A stretch of 64,000 bases of DNA from Variovorax beijingensis (GTDB taxonomy: Bacteria; Pseudomonadota; Gammaproteobacteria; Burkholderiales; Burkholderiaceae_C): contig NZ_RXFQ01000008.1 in assembly GCF_003951285.1 (NCBI RefSeq), forward strand, positions 1-64,000, written 5' to 3'. Below are positions 8,326-17,033 of this stretch, one piece after another. The notes under the pieces were generated by a model. It was not told the DNA's origin. It did not search any database and saw only the letters and a list, made by a program, of their open reading frames with translations. The first letter of the stretch is position 1. Every line of letters begins with the position of its first letter. The position numbers and the translations under genes were made by a program.

Positions 8326-8994
8326 ATGCGCCTGGTCCCCAACTCCCTGCACGACGAAGTCGCCGCCACGCTGCGCGAGCAGATCTTCGCGGGCGCGCTG
8401 GCGCCGGGCAGTTTCCTGGACGAGGCCGCGCTGTGCGAGCGGCTGTCGATTTCGCGCACTCCCTTGCGCGAGGCGCTCAAGGTGCTCACGGCCGAAGGCC
8501 TGCTGCGCCACGAGCCGCGGCGCGGCTGCTTCGTGCGCGAGGTGACGGAGCGCGATCTCGACGAGATATTCCCCGTCATCGCGCTGCTCGAAGGCCGCTG
8601 CGCCTACGAGGCGGCACGCAACGCCAGCGATGCGGAGCTGAGCGAGCTCGACGTGCTGCACGAACGGCTGGTGCGCCACGCCAAGGCCAAGCGCATCAAC
8701 GACTACTACGCCACCAACCACCTGATCCACGAGGCCATCATCCAGCTGGCCGATAACAAGTGGCTGGCGCAGGTGATTGGCGATCTGCGCAAAATTCTCA
8801 AGCTGGCGCGGCTTCAGCAGCTGCATGCGCCGGGCCGGCTCGAGCAGAGCCTGTCGGAGCACTTGGCGGTGTTCGCCGCGCTCAAGGCGCGCGACAGCGA
8901 GGGCGCGGACGCGGCCATGCGCACGCACCTGACGCGCCAGCGCGAGGCGCTGCGCGCGGTGGCGCGACAACAGAAATCCAGGGTGATGTCGTGA
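8326..8994 (+). CDS. GntR-family (FadR/FCD) regulator, probable malonate regulator
   Basis: A 222-residue regulator with an N-terminal GntR winged helix (about residues 5-70; LREQIFAGALAPGSFLDE and RLSISRTPLREALKVL) and a C-terminal all-helical FCD effector domain (about 85-210) that in this family binds carboxylates, often through a metal. It directly precedes malonyl-CoA decarboxylase, as the MatR repressor does in malonate operons, so malonate is the likely effector. I start at 8326; an in-frame upstream start at 8248 would read through the AATTAC operator cluster. Confidence 0.85.
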   Translation: MRLVPNSLHDEVAATLREQIFAGALAPGSFLDEAALCERLSISRTPLREALKVLTAEGLLRHEPRRGCFVREVTERDLDEIFPVIALLEGRCAYEAARNASDAELSELDVLHERLVRHAKAKRINDYYATNHLIHEAIIQLADNKWLAQVIGDLRKILKLARLQQLHAPGRLEQSLSEHLAVFAALKARDSEGADAAMRTHLTRQREALRAVARQQKSRVMS

Positions 8995-9046
8995 ACGGCC
9001 TGAAAGAAGACGGCATCCCCGCACCCCACAGCATTGGAGTTTGTCG

Positions 9047-10531
9047 ATGAGTGCGACCGAGTGGTTCCAGGCGCGACTGCGCTCTGGCGAGAAGTCCGGC
9101 GAAAAGTCCGCTGCTAAGGTGCCCGTGGCACCCGAGGGCGCGGCCCGCGGCGCACCCAGGACGGCCGCGAAACCCAGCATGCGCTCGACCGCCGAGCGGC
9201 TGCAGGCCACGCTGCGCAAGGCCGACGAAGCCTTGTCGCCGCGTGCCCTGCGCCGCGTGCTCATGGCCCTGCAGGCCGTGATCGATCCGCGCGTGAGCGA
9301 GGTCGAGGGTGGGCGCCGGGCCCATGCCATCGCACGCGAATATGCCGCCGCCACGCCCGAGGAGCGGCGCGACTACTGGGCGCTCATGAGCGAGCATTTC
9401 GCGGCCGATCCGCACAAGCTCAAGTCCGCGCGCGACCAGCACCAGGCTGCCGTGGGAACGCCCGACGAAGGCCAGGCCGAGCTGCGGCTGCGGCGCGCGC
9501 TGGTGTCGCCGCGCATGCGCCTCCTGCAGCGTTTTGCGGTCGAACCCGAGGGCATGCGCTTCCTGGTCGACCTGCGCGCCGAACTGCTGCCATTCCTCAA
9601 GTCGGACAAGCGTCTCATCGCGCTCGATGCCGAACTGGAGCATCTGTTTTCCACCTGGTTCGACGTCGCGTTCCTCGAACTGCGACGGATCGACTGGCAT
9701 TCGCCCGCGTCGCTGATCGAGAAGCTGATCCGCTACGAGGCCGTGCACGACATCAAGAGCTGGACCGACGTGAAGAACCGGCTCGACGACAGCGACCGCC
9801 GCTGCTACGGCTTCTTCCATCCGCGGCTGCCCAACGAGCCGTTGATCTTCGTCGAGGTGGCGCTGGTCGACCGCATCAGCGACGGCATCACGCCGCTGCT
9901 CGACGAGGCCGCCGTGCCGATCCAGCCGGCCAAGGCCACCACGGCCATCTTCTATTCGATCAGCAACACGCAGAACGGGCTGCGCGGCGTGAGCTTTGGC
10001 GATTCGCTCATCAAGCGGGTGGTCGAGACACTGCAGGAAGAGCTGCCGCGCCTGAAGACCTTTGCCACGCTGTCGCCGATCCCGGGCTTTCGCAACTGGC
10101 TCGCCAGGAATGCCGCCGAGCTGCTGCCGCGCCTGGACGAAAAGCGCGAGGCCGAACTCGGCCGCCTCGTCGGCTCGCTGCCGCCGACCGCCGAGCGGCT
10201 GCTCGCCGCGGTAGAGGCGCCGGCCACGCTCGATGCCAAGTCGCCGCTGCGCCAGTGGCTGCTGCAGGCCGCGGCCGAATACCTGGGCCACACGCTGGTC
10301 GACGGCACGCCGGCCGATCCCGTGGCGCGTTTTCACCTGGGCAACGGCGCGCGCGTGGAGCGTCTCAACTGGGCCGGCGATCCGTCGCCCAAGGGGCTGA
10401 AGCAGTCGTACGGCCTGATGGTCAACTACCTCTACGATCTCAAGCGCCTCGACAAGCATCGGGCATGGATCGCCGAGGGCAAGGTGGCGGTTTCGGGGGA
10501 TGTGGAAAGCCTGTTCTTCAAAAAAGGCTGA
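9047..10531 (+). CDS. matA: Malonyl-CoA decarboxylase
   Basis: This cytoplasmic enzyme converts malonyl-CoA to acetyl-CoA and CO2. The 494-residue protein has the helical N-terminal domain (about residues 50-170) and the acetyltransferase-like catalytic domain. The serine-histidine pair used by the family is visible as Ser343 (ATLSPIPGF) and His430 (RFHLGNGA). It follows the GntR regulator by 52 bases and leads into the Bug binding protein and malonyl-CoA synthetase, so it is the second enzyme of malonate breakdown. An in-frame TTG two codons upstream is a less likely start. Confidence 0.95.
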   Translation: MSATEWFQARLRSGEKSGEKSAAKVPVAPEGAARGAPRTAAKPSMRSTAERLQATLRKADEALSPRALRRVLMALQAVIDPRVSEVEGGRRAHAIAREYAAATPEERRDYWALMSEHFAADPHKLKSARDQHQAAVGTPDEGQAELRLRRALVSPRMRLLQRFAVEPEGMRFLVDLRAELLPFLKSDKRLIALDAELEHLFSTWFDVAFLELRRIDWHSPASLIEKLIRYEAVHDIKSWTDVKNRLDDSDRRCYGFFHPRLPNEPLIFVEVALVDRISDGITPLLDEAAVPIQPAKATTAIFYSISNTQNGLRGVSFGDSLIKRVVETLQEELPRLKTFATLSPIPGFRNWLARNAAELLPRLDEKREAELGRLVGSLPPTAERLLAAVEAPATLDAKSPLRQWLLQAAAEYLGHTLVDGTPADPVARFHLGNGARVERLNWAGDPSPKGLKQSYGLMVNYLYDLKRLDKHRAWIAEGKVAVSGDVESLFFKKG

Positions 10532-10605
10532 GTTCTGCAAAGAAGTCCGGCGCGTGATGCGCCGGCCCGCATGGTGCGGCAATCTACAACGACAGGAGAT
10601 GACAG

Positions 10606-11595
10606 ATGACTCAGAGTTTTCAGCGACGCGACGTGCTGCGCCTGGCCGCAGCCGGGGCGGCCGTTCTGTGCGGCGGCGCAGGCGCGCAGGGAGGTAATTG
10701 GCCGACGCGGCCGGTCAACATGGTCGTGCCGTTCCCGGCCGGTGGCGGCACCGATGCCTTCGCGCGCCCGCTCTCGGCCCAGTTCGCCAAGGTGACCGGG
10801 CAGACGCTGGTCATCGACAACCGCGGCGGCGCGGGCGGCACCGTGGGCGCCAGCATCGCCGCCAAGGCCCAGCCCGACGGCTACACGCTCTTCATGGGCG
10901 CGGTGCACCACGCGATTGCGCCGTCGATCTACCCCAAGCTCGACTACGACCTCGAGAAAGACTTCGTGCCGCTGATGCTGCTGGCCAACGTGCCGCAGGT
11001 GGTGGTGGTCAATCCGCGCCGCGTCACGGCCAATACGCTGCAGGAGTTCGTCGCCGCCGCCAAGCGCAACCCCGGCAAGCTCAACTACGGCTCGGCCGGC
11101 GCGGGCACCTCGCACCACCTGGCGGGCGAGCTGTTCAAGCTGCAGACCGGCACCTTCATCACGCATATTCCCTACCGCGGCGCGGGGCCGGCGCTGTCCG
11201 ACCTGATCGCCGGCAATGTCGACCTGATGTTCGACGGCCTCGGCTCTTCGGCCCAGCACATCAAGGGCGGCCGGATCAAGGCGCTGATGGTGGCCGGCAG
11301 CAAGCGCAACCCGGCGTTCCCCGACGTGCCCTGCGCGGCCGAGGTCGGCCTGCCGGACTACACGGTCACCACCTGGTACGGCCTGTGGGCGCCCAAGGGC
11401 ACGCCGGCCGACCTGCAGGCGCGCATCGTCGACGAAATGAAGAAGGCCCTTCAGAGCGACGAGCTCAAGGCCATCTGGGCCCAGAACGGCTCCGAGATCC
11501 CGAACCTCGCCATGGCGTCGTACGGCGGTTTCGTGAATTCCGAGATCAAGCGCTGGGCCACGGTGGTGAAGGCCTCGGGCGCCAAGCTGGAGTAA
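10606..11595 (+). CDS. Bug/TctC-family periplasmic solute-binding protein
   Basis: A 329-residue tripartite-tricarboxylate-transporter binding protein. Residues 7-8 are the arginine pair of a twin-arginine-type signal (RRDVLRLAAAG) ending in GAGAQ near residue 28. The mature part begins WPTRPVNMVVPFPAGGGTD, the family's hallmark ligand loop. Position between malonyl-CoA decarboxylase and synthetase suggests it captures malonate or a related dicarboxylate. No TctA/TctB membrane genes are present here, which is usual for the large Bug families of Burkholderiales. Substrate is inferred from context only. Confidence 0.92.
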   Translation: MTQSFQRRDVLRLAAAGAAVLCGGAGAQGGNWPTRPVNMVVPFPAGGGTDAFARPLSAQFAKVTGQTLVIDNRGGAGGTVGASIAAKAQPDGYTLFMGAVHHAIAPSIYPKLDYDLEKDFVPLMLLANVPQVVVVNPRRVTANTLQEFVAAAKRNPGKLNYGSAGAGTSHHLAGELFKLQTGTFITHIPYRGAGPALSDLIAGNVDLMFDGLGSSAQHIKGGRIKALMVAGSKRNPAFPDVPCAAEVGLPDYTVTTWYGLWAPKGTPADLQARIVDEMKKALQSDELKAIWAQNGSEIPNLAMASYGGFVNSEIKRWATVVKASGAKLE

Positions 11596-11654
11596 TGGGG
11601 CGGCCGCAAGCTTGCATGCCCGGCGCACACCGAATTTCCGAAGTACCTGCCCCG

Positions 11655-13190
11655 ATGAAGACGAAAGCCAATTCCAACCTGTTTGCCGCCCTGCGCGCGG
11701 CCTTTCCCGCCGACCTCGGCCGCACTGCCGTGGAAACCGACAACGGCCTGTTCTATTCGTGGCAAGACCTCGACCGCGCCAGCGCGATGATGGCCAACCT
11801 GTTCGGTGCGCTGGGGCTGGAGGAGGGCGCCCGCATCGCGGTGCAGGTCGAGAAATCGGTCGAGGCGATGATTCTCTACCTTGCCACGCTGCGCGCCGGC
11901 TACGTGTTCCTGCCGCTCAATACGGCCTACCAGAGCGCCGAGATCGAGTACTTCATCGGCAATGCCGAGCCGGCCGTGGTGGTGTGCACCAGCCGAAATG
12001 CCGCGTGGGTCGGACCGATCGCGAGTGCGGCGGGCACCCGGCATGTGTTCACGCTGGACGACGACCGCACCGGCACGCTGCTGGAGCTTGCCGCGCAATG
12101 CAGCGACCGGCATGAAGCGGCGCGAAAGAGCGCAGGCGACCTGGCCGCCATCCTCTACACCAGCGGCACCACCGGCCGCAGCAAGGGGGCCATGCTCACT
12201 CACGGCAACCTGCTGTCGAATGCCGAGGTGCTCAAGGACTACTGGGGCTGGACGGAGGGCGACGTGCTGATCCACGCGCTGCCGATCTTCCATGTGCACG
12301 GCCTCTTCGTTGCGCTCCACGGTGCGCTGCTCAACGGCAGCAAGATGATCTGGTTTTCCAGGTTCGACCCGAAGCGCGTGGTCGAGAAGCTGCCCGAGGC
12401 CACCGTGTTCATGGGCGTGCCCACGCTCTATGTGCGCTTGCTGGCCGAGCCCGGCCTCACGCGCGAGGCGGTGCGCAGCATGCGGCTCTTCATCGCCGGT
12501 TCCGCACCGCTGCTCATCGAGACCTTCGACGAATGGCGCGAGCGCACCGGCCACACCATCCTGGAGCGCTACGGCATGAGCGAGACCATCATGCTCACCT
12601 CCAACCCGTACAGCCCCGCCCAGGGCGAGCGCCGCGGCGGCACGGTCGGCTTTGCGCTGCCGGGCGTGCGGCTGCGCGTGCGCGACGACGCCGGCCGCGA
12701 CTGCACAACCGACGAGATCGGCAACATCCAGGTCAGCGGCCCGAACGTGTTCGCGGGCTACTGGCGCATGCCGGAGAAAACGAAGGAAGAATTCACCGCC
12801 GATGGTTTCTTCAAGACCGGCGACGTCGGCAAGATCGACGGCCGCGGCTATGTCACCATCGTCGGACGCAGCAAGGACCTGATCATCAGCGGCGGCTACA
12901 ACGTCTATCCCGCCGAGATCGAGGGCTACATCAACGAGCTGCCCGGCGTGGCCGAAAGCGCGGTGGTCGGCGTGCCGCATCCCGACTTCGGCGAGGTGGG
13001 CGTGGCCATCGTCATCGCCAAGGCGGGCGGAGCGCTCGATCCCGATGCCATCGTGGCGGAGCTCAAGTCGAAGCTAGCGAACTTCAAGATTCCCAAGCGC
13101 TGCTTCGTCGTGCCCGAGCTGCCGCGCAACACCATGGGCAAGGTGCAGAAGGTGCTGCTGCGGGAGCAGCACAAGGGGCTGTTCGCATAG
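11655..13190 (+). CDS. matB: Malonyl-CoA synthetase (malonate-CoA ligase)
   Basis: An acyl-AMP-forming ligase of 511 residues that activates malonate with ATP and CoA. The adenylate-forming motifs are complete: YTSGTTGRSKG at 168-178, YGMSET at 306-311, the TGD hinge region (FFKTGDVGKID), and the C-terminal catalytic lysine in LPRNTMGKVQK. Assignment to malonate rests on MatB-like length and the partner malonyl-CoA decarboxylase and GntR gene upstream. The reading frame stays open far upstream inside the Bug gene, but MKTKANSNLFAAL is the natural N-terminus. Confidence 0.93.
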   Translation: MKTKANSNLFAALRAAFPADLGRTAVETDNGLFYSWQDLDRASAMMANLFGALGLEEGARIAVQVEKSVEAMILYLATLRAGYVFLPLNTAYQSAEIEYFIGNAEPAVVVCTSRNAAWVGPIASAAGTRHVFTLDDDRTGTLLELAAQCSDRHEAARKSAGDLAAILYTSGTTGRSKGAMLTHGNLLSNAEVLKDYWGWTEGDVLIHALPIFHVHGLFVALHGALLNGSKMIWFSRFDPKRVVEKLPEATVFMGVPTLYVRLLAEPGLTREAVRSMRLFIAGSAPLLIETFDEWRERTGHTILERYGMSETIMLTSNPYSPAQGERRGGTVGFALPGVRLRVRDDAGRDCTTDEIGNIQVSGPNVFAGYWRMPEKTKEEFTADGFFKTGDVGKIDGRGYVTIVGRSKDLIISGGYNVYPAEIEGYINELPGVAESAVVGVPHPDFGEVGVAIVIAKAGGALDPDAIVAELKSKLANFKIPKRCFVVPELPRNTMGKVQKVLLREQHKGLFA

Positions 13191-13201
13191 GGCCTTGCGA
13201 T

Positions 13202-13230
13202 CCTCGCCTGCGGCATCCCCCGGAGCGAGG
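13202..13230. terminator. Possible hairpin between convergent matB and aldoxime dehydratase genes
   Basis: CCTCGC (13202-13207) can pair with GCGAGG (13225-13230) across a 17-base GC-rich loop, in the 45-base gap between two convergent genes. There is no T-run on either side, so any terminator role would be weak or factor-assisted. Confidence 0.25.
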
Positions 13231-13235
13231 GCCCC

Positions 13236-14297
13236 CTAAGCTGCGCCCAGCCCGTTCATGAGCCCGCTGCCCGCATGGCAGTTGATGTATTCGTAGTTCT
13301 GCTCGTCGGCCTTCAGCACCGACACCTCGTGGTACACGCGCAGCTGCAGCTGGAAGTTCAGCGCCTGCACGTAGCGCATGAAGCTGCCGAAGATCGCAAC
13401 GTGCGTGGGATGCGATTCGGCCCAGCGTTCCATGTCGGCGAGCGAACGCCAGAAGCTCAGGCCGAACGATTTCTCCAGCGGCGCGCCCTTGGCATCGAGG
13501 TGGTGCATGTAGCGGTTGCTGTAGCAGCCGATGTGAAGGCCCTGGTCGCGCAGGAAGTCCATGCCTTCGCGCAGCACGGGTTCCATTTCGCCGAGATAGA
13601 GCGTGCGTTCCTGGCCGGTGGTTTCGGCCCACTCCTGGCCGGAGCGGATCATCGCGATGTTCTCGTGGCCTGCGATGCGCACGCGCTGCCCCGGTGCCGG
13701 AGCGCCGGCAATGACGGCGCGCGTGCCCGAGGGCGCCATGGCGTCGGTCTGCGACAGCGGAATGCGGTCGCGCATCGAACCCCAGTAGCCGTGCTCCTGC
13801 AGTTCGCCGCTCACGCCGCCCATCACCACGCCCACGCCTTCGAGGCGGTCGGGTGTGTTGAACATGGTCTCGAAATGCTCGGCACGCGGCGAAACGATTT
13901 CGCGGAAATAGCCGAGGCCGTCCGCCAGCCGCTCGTCGGAGCGCCACCACGCATCGACCTGGGGCGCCGCGCACCAGCGCGCATGGGCGGCAGGGTCGTC
14001 CCAGTAGGCGATGGCGACCATGTTGTCGTAGCCGGCGGCGTCGACGTGGTGCGCGAAGTCGTGGTGGCCGGGCCCGTCGGGCAGTGCGAAGCCGGCTGCG
14101 ATATTCATCAGCGCCGCGCATGCGCGGCCCTGCATCCCGGCGCCGCGCGACTGCACGCCGAAACAGCCCATCACGACCTGCCTGACCGCGGCCGGCGCGC
14201 GCGCCGACCAGACGGGATAGGGCGGCGCGTAGTTGTCCTCCACGCGGCGATGGCGCGTGCGGGGGCACTTCAGGTGCTCGGCGATGGCGGATTCCAT
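13236..14297 (-). CDS. oxd: Aldoxime dehydratase (haem enzyme)
   Basis: This family dehydrates aldoximes to nitriles with a ferrous haem in the cytoplasm. The 353-residue length equals that of phenylacetaldoxime and alkylaldoxime dehydratases. His299 (HPTHVAIF) matches the position of the described proximal haem ligand, and Arg178 (GSMRDR) and Ser219 (MIRSGQEW) match described distal-site residues; a histidine in VYHEVSVL (323) may be the catalytic base. It ends 17 bases upstream of the nitrilase start region on the same strand, actually being second in the operon after the nitrilase. Together they convert aldoximes to acids. Confidence 0.93.
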   Translation of the reverse strand: MESAIAEHLKCPRTRHRRVEDNYAPPYPVWSARAPAAVRQVVMGCFGVQSRGAGMQGRACAALMNIAAGFALPDGPGHHDFAHHVDAAGYDNMVAIAYWDDPAAHARWCAAPQVDAWWRSDERLADGLGYFREIVSPRAEHFETMFNTPDRLEGVGVVMGGVSGELQEHGYWGSMRDRIPLSQTDAMAPSGTRAVIAGAPAPGQRVRIAGHENIAMIRSGQEWAETTGQERTLYLGEMEPVLREGMDFLRDQGLHIGCYSNRYMHHLDAKGAPLEKSFGLSFWRSLADMERWAESHPTHVAIFGSFMRYVQALNFQLQLRVYHEVSVLKADEQNYEYINCHAGSGLMNGLGAA

Positions 14298-14314
14298 GGC
14301 GTGCCTCCGATGCT

Positions 14315-15367
14315 TCAGGCCACCAGCGGCTGCTGGCGCGCGGCCGCCGCTGCCGGCTCGGATGCGGCGACGATGGCCTCGAAGGCGCCGCCCTCGACCT
14401 CGGGGGCGCGCTGCAGCACCACGGGTTCGCGGCGCGTCTTGTTCAACAGCAGCTGCGTGACGTCGGGCCGCGAGTAGTGGCCGCTCGGGTCGGCGGCCGC
14501 CTTGGAGAGCGCGATCATTCCCAGGTCGATGTCGGCGATCACCAGCCCCTCCTGGTCTTCGGCCAGCGGCGTGCCCAGCGGCGAACCGTCGGGCGCATAG
14601 ATGCGCGCAAAGCCGCCGCCCACGCGCAGCATCTGCTGCTTGCCGGCGTCGGTGCACATCAGCTCGCTCATGGCCTGCGAGACGGTGGCGCACGGCGCCA
14701 CCACGAAGCACTGGCCCTCGGCCGCGTACACCTGGCTCGCGGCGTTGTTGAGCTCGGGGCCGAGCGCATAGGCCGCGCCGCGGTAGAGCGAAAAGCTCGG
14801 CCAGGCGCCGCAGTGGATCTGCTCGTTCTGCGCATACATCGCGTACTTGCTGAGCGGCTGAAGATGCTCCCAGCACGAGAGCGATCCGATGTTGCCGATG
14901 GGCGTTTCGACCACAGCCAGGTCGCAGCCGTCGCCTTCGCCGAACACGGTGCGCTCCACATGCGTGGGCTTGAGCTTGCGGCGCGTCTGCACCGCTTGGC
15001 CCTGGTCGTCGATCAGCGCCTGCGCTATGTAGAGGCTGCCGGCGGCCTTTTCGCTGTAGCCGAGCGAAACCCAGATGTTGTGCTTGCGCGCGGCCTCCCG
15101 GATGCGGTCGAATTCGGCCGAGCCCACGACCAGCGCGTTGTCGTGGTAGCGCTGCACGAACTGCATGCCCCAGGCCGGCGAGTCGAGCCAGATCCACCAG
15201 GGGTAGCCGGGCACCCAGGTCTCCGGAAAGGCGATGAGCTTCACGCCCTGGCCGGCCGCCTGGGCCATGAGGTCGATGGTCTTGTCGATGGTGCCGTCGA
15301 GATCGAGGAACACGGGCGCTGCCTGCACGGCGGCGACGCGGAGCTTGGGGTGAACGGTGGCGGGCAT
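14315..15367 (-). CDS. Nitrilase
   Basis: A 350-residue carbon-nitrogen hydrolase that turns nitriles into carboxylic acid and ammonia. The catalytic triad is clear: Glu49 (AFPETWVPGYPWW), Lys131 (RRKLKPTHVERT) and Cys165 (GSLSCWEHLQP), with spacing matching known nitrilases. The signature before Cys165 is nitrilase-like rather than amidase-like. It is the first gene of a two-gene operon with aldoxime dehydratase, 17 bases apart, and diverges from an AraC regulator. The start at 15367 gives a normal N-terminus; 15415 would add 16 residues. Confidence 0.95.
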   Translation of the reverse strand: MPATVHPKLRVAAVQAAPVFLDLDGTIDKTIDLMAQAAGQGVKLIAFPETWVPGYPWWIWLDSPAWGMQFVQRYHDNALVVGSAEFDRIREAARKHNIWVSLGYSEKAAGSLYIAQALIDDQGQAVQTRRKLKPTHVERTVFGEGDGCDLAVVETPIGNIGSLSCWEHLQPLSKYAMYAQNEQIHCGAWPSFSLYRGAAYALGPELNNAASQVYAAEGQCFVVAPCATVSQAMSELMCTDAGKQQMLRVGGGFARIYAPDGSPLGTPLAEDQEGLVIADIDLGMIALSKAAADPSGHYSRPDVTQLLLNKTRREPVVLQRAPEVEGGAFEAIVAASEPAAAAARQQPLVA

Positions 15368-15542
15368 GGCGGCGGGTCTCCGGAAGCAGGGGTTGAAAGA
15401 AACAACTTCGCACACCTCGCACCGGGTTTGCGCGGTGGCATGCGGGTTGCTTCAAGCGTAGATTCGCCGCCGCGAAACGCCTTGACCCGAACTTGCGGCG
15501 TTCTTGTTCCAGCGTTGCATGCCGACTTCCGAAGGAACCCCG

Positions 15543-16505
15543 ATGACCCCGTTGCTCAGCACCGACGCCGTCCCGCGCGACCAGCGGCTCGCCTACTGGA
15601 CCGACATGATCTGCAACGTCTACGTTCAGCTCGGATGCGACCCGGTGCGCGAAGGCGATACGGGCAACTTCGAAGGCAGCATCCGCCAGCACACGCTGCC
15701 GAGCCTGGACGTGTCGGTGGTCAGGTCGGGGCCGCAGAAGGTGATGCGCACGCCAGGCCACATCTCGCGTTCGAGCGACGACTGTTTTCTTGTCAGCATC
15801 CAGGCGCGCGGCCAGGGCGTGGTGCGGCAGGACGGTCGCGACGCCGTGCTGGCGGCAGGCGACTTTGCGCTGTACGACAGCACGCGGCCCTACCAGCTGC
15901 TGTTCGACGACAGCTTCGAGCAGATCGTGCTCAAGCTGCCGGGCGAACGCCTGCGCAGCGAGCTGCACGACACCGAAGCGCTGACGGCCACCACCGTGTC
16001 GGGGCGCGAGGGCGCGGGCCACCTGCTGCTGGGCATGATCCGCACGCTGCGCGAGGACATCGACACCTTGCAGCCCGCGTCGGCCCTGGCGGTGGCCAAC
16101 GGCGTGCAGAGCATTCTTGTCGCCGGGCTGCAGACGCTTCCCGCGGCGCGCTCACCGGGCCTGAGCAGTCTCACGGCCTACCACCTGGCCCGCGTGAAGC
16201 GGCGCATCGACGAGCAATTGGCGGACCCTTCGCTGTCGGTGGGAAGCCTCGCGGCGCAGCTGGGCGTCTCGGCGAGCCACATCCATCGCGTCTTCAAGAG
16301 CGAGCCGCTCACGCCCTCGCAATACATCTGGGAGCGCCGGCTCGAAGCCTGCAGCCGCGATTTGCTCGAGCCGCGCCTGGCCGGCCGGCCGGTGGCCGAG
16401 ATTGCCTATGGCCGAGGCTTCAACGATGCGGCGCATTTCAGCCGCGCATTCCGCGAACGCTTCGGCTGCTCGCCGCGCGAGTGGCGGCAGCAGCGCGTGC
16501 AATAG
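15543..16505 (+). CDS. AraC-family regulator of the aldoxime/nitrile operon
   Basis: A 320-residue regulator with an N-terminal AraC-binding-like domain (about residues 5-190; RLAYWTDMICNVYVQLGC) and a C-terminal double helix-turn-helix (about 215-315; SVGSLAAQLGVSASHIHRVF and GFNDAAHFSRAFRERFG). It is transcribed away from nitrilase and aldoxime dehydratase. AraC-type activators such as NitR and OxdR control such operons in other bacteria, so activation by aldoxime or nitrile is likely. I chose ATG 15543, 7 bases after GAAGGA; ATG 15519 is possible. Confidence 0.87.
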   Translation: MTPLLSTDAVPRDQRLAYWTDMICNVYVQLGCDPVREGDTGNFEGSIRQHTLPSLDVSVVRSGPQKVMRTPGHISRSSDDCFLVSIQARGQGVVRQDGRDAVLAAGDFALYDSTRPYQLLFDDSFEQIVLKLPGERLRSELHDTEALTATTVSGREGAGHLLLGMIRTLREDIDTLQPASALAVANGVQSILVAGLQTLPAARSPGLSSLTAYHLARVKRRIDEQLADPSLSVGSLAAQLGVSASHIHRVFKSEPLTPSQYIWERRLEACSRDLLEPRLAGRPVAEIAYGRGFNDAAHFSRAFRERFGCSPREWRQQRVQ

Positions 16506-16533
16506 AAGAAGGGAAAGAGAGCCTGCAGCCTGT

Positions 16534-16959
16534 CTACTGCACGAGGAGCACCGAGGTGTCGGTCTCGGAGATCACCTTGGTAGCCACCGACCCCATCAGC
16601 GCGCGGCCCAGGATGCCGTGGCCATGGGTGCCGAGCACGATCAACTGCGCATGCGCCGCCGCCGCCGACTTGAGGATTTCCTCGGCCGCATGGCCATGGC
16701 GCTTGTCGATCGTGAAGTTGCTCACGCCGTTCTCCGTCAGCAATGCTGCCACGGGGTCGAGCACCTTGGCGTTTTCCTCGGCGTAGTAGTCGGTGATCAC
16801 CTCCTTGCTGAGGTGGCGCGCCACGTGGCCCGAGATGCCGGTGGAGACATGCACGATGACCAGTTCATGGCCCTCCACGAACATGGAGCGGTTGGCCAGC
16901 AGGTAGTTGAGCGCCTTTTGCGTATAGGCGCTGCCGTCGACGGCGATGAGGATTTTCAT
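16534..16959 (-). CDS. Universal stress protein (UspA family)
   Basis: A 141-residue cytoplasmic Usp-fold protein. It opens with MKILIAVDGSAYTQKAL and carries the ATP-binding motif G2xG9xGS in GTHGHGILGRALMGSVA near the C-terminus, so it belongs to the nucleotide-binding subgroup. Such proteins rise in stress and starvation; specific role unknown. It is a single gene, convergent with the AraC regulator (28 bases between stops). Confidence 0.93.
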   Translation of the reverse strand: MKILIAVDGSAYTQKALNYLLANRSMFVEGHELVIVHVSTGISGHVARHLSKEVITDYYAEENAKVLDPVAALLTENGVSNFTIDKRHGHAAEEILKSAAAAHAQLIVLGTHGHGILGRALMGSVATKVISETDTSVLLVQ

Positions 16960-17033
16960 GAACCCGTTATACGGCCGGGGCCCGGGCGTCGCAACGGGTC
17001 TCACCCCAGACCCGAGGGGCTTTCAGCATCCTC

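Noticed and set aside
10698..11654. A long N-terminal extension of malonyl-CoA synthetase reading through the Bug gene
   Set aside because: The extension is an out-of-frame reading of the Bug gene; ATG 11655 gives a family-like N-terminus.
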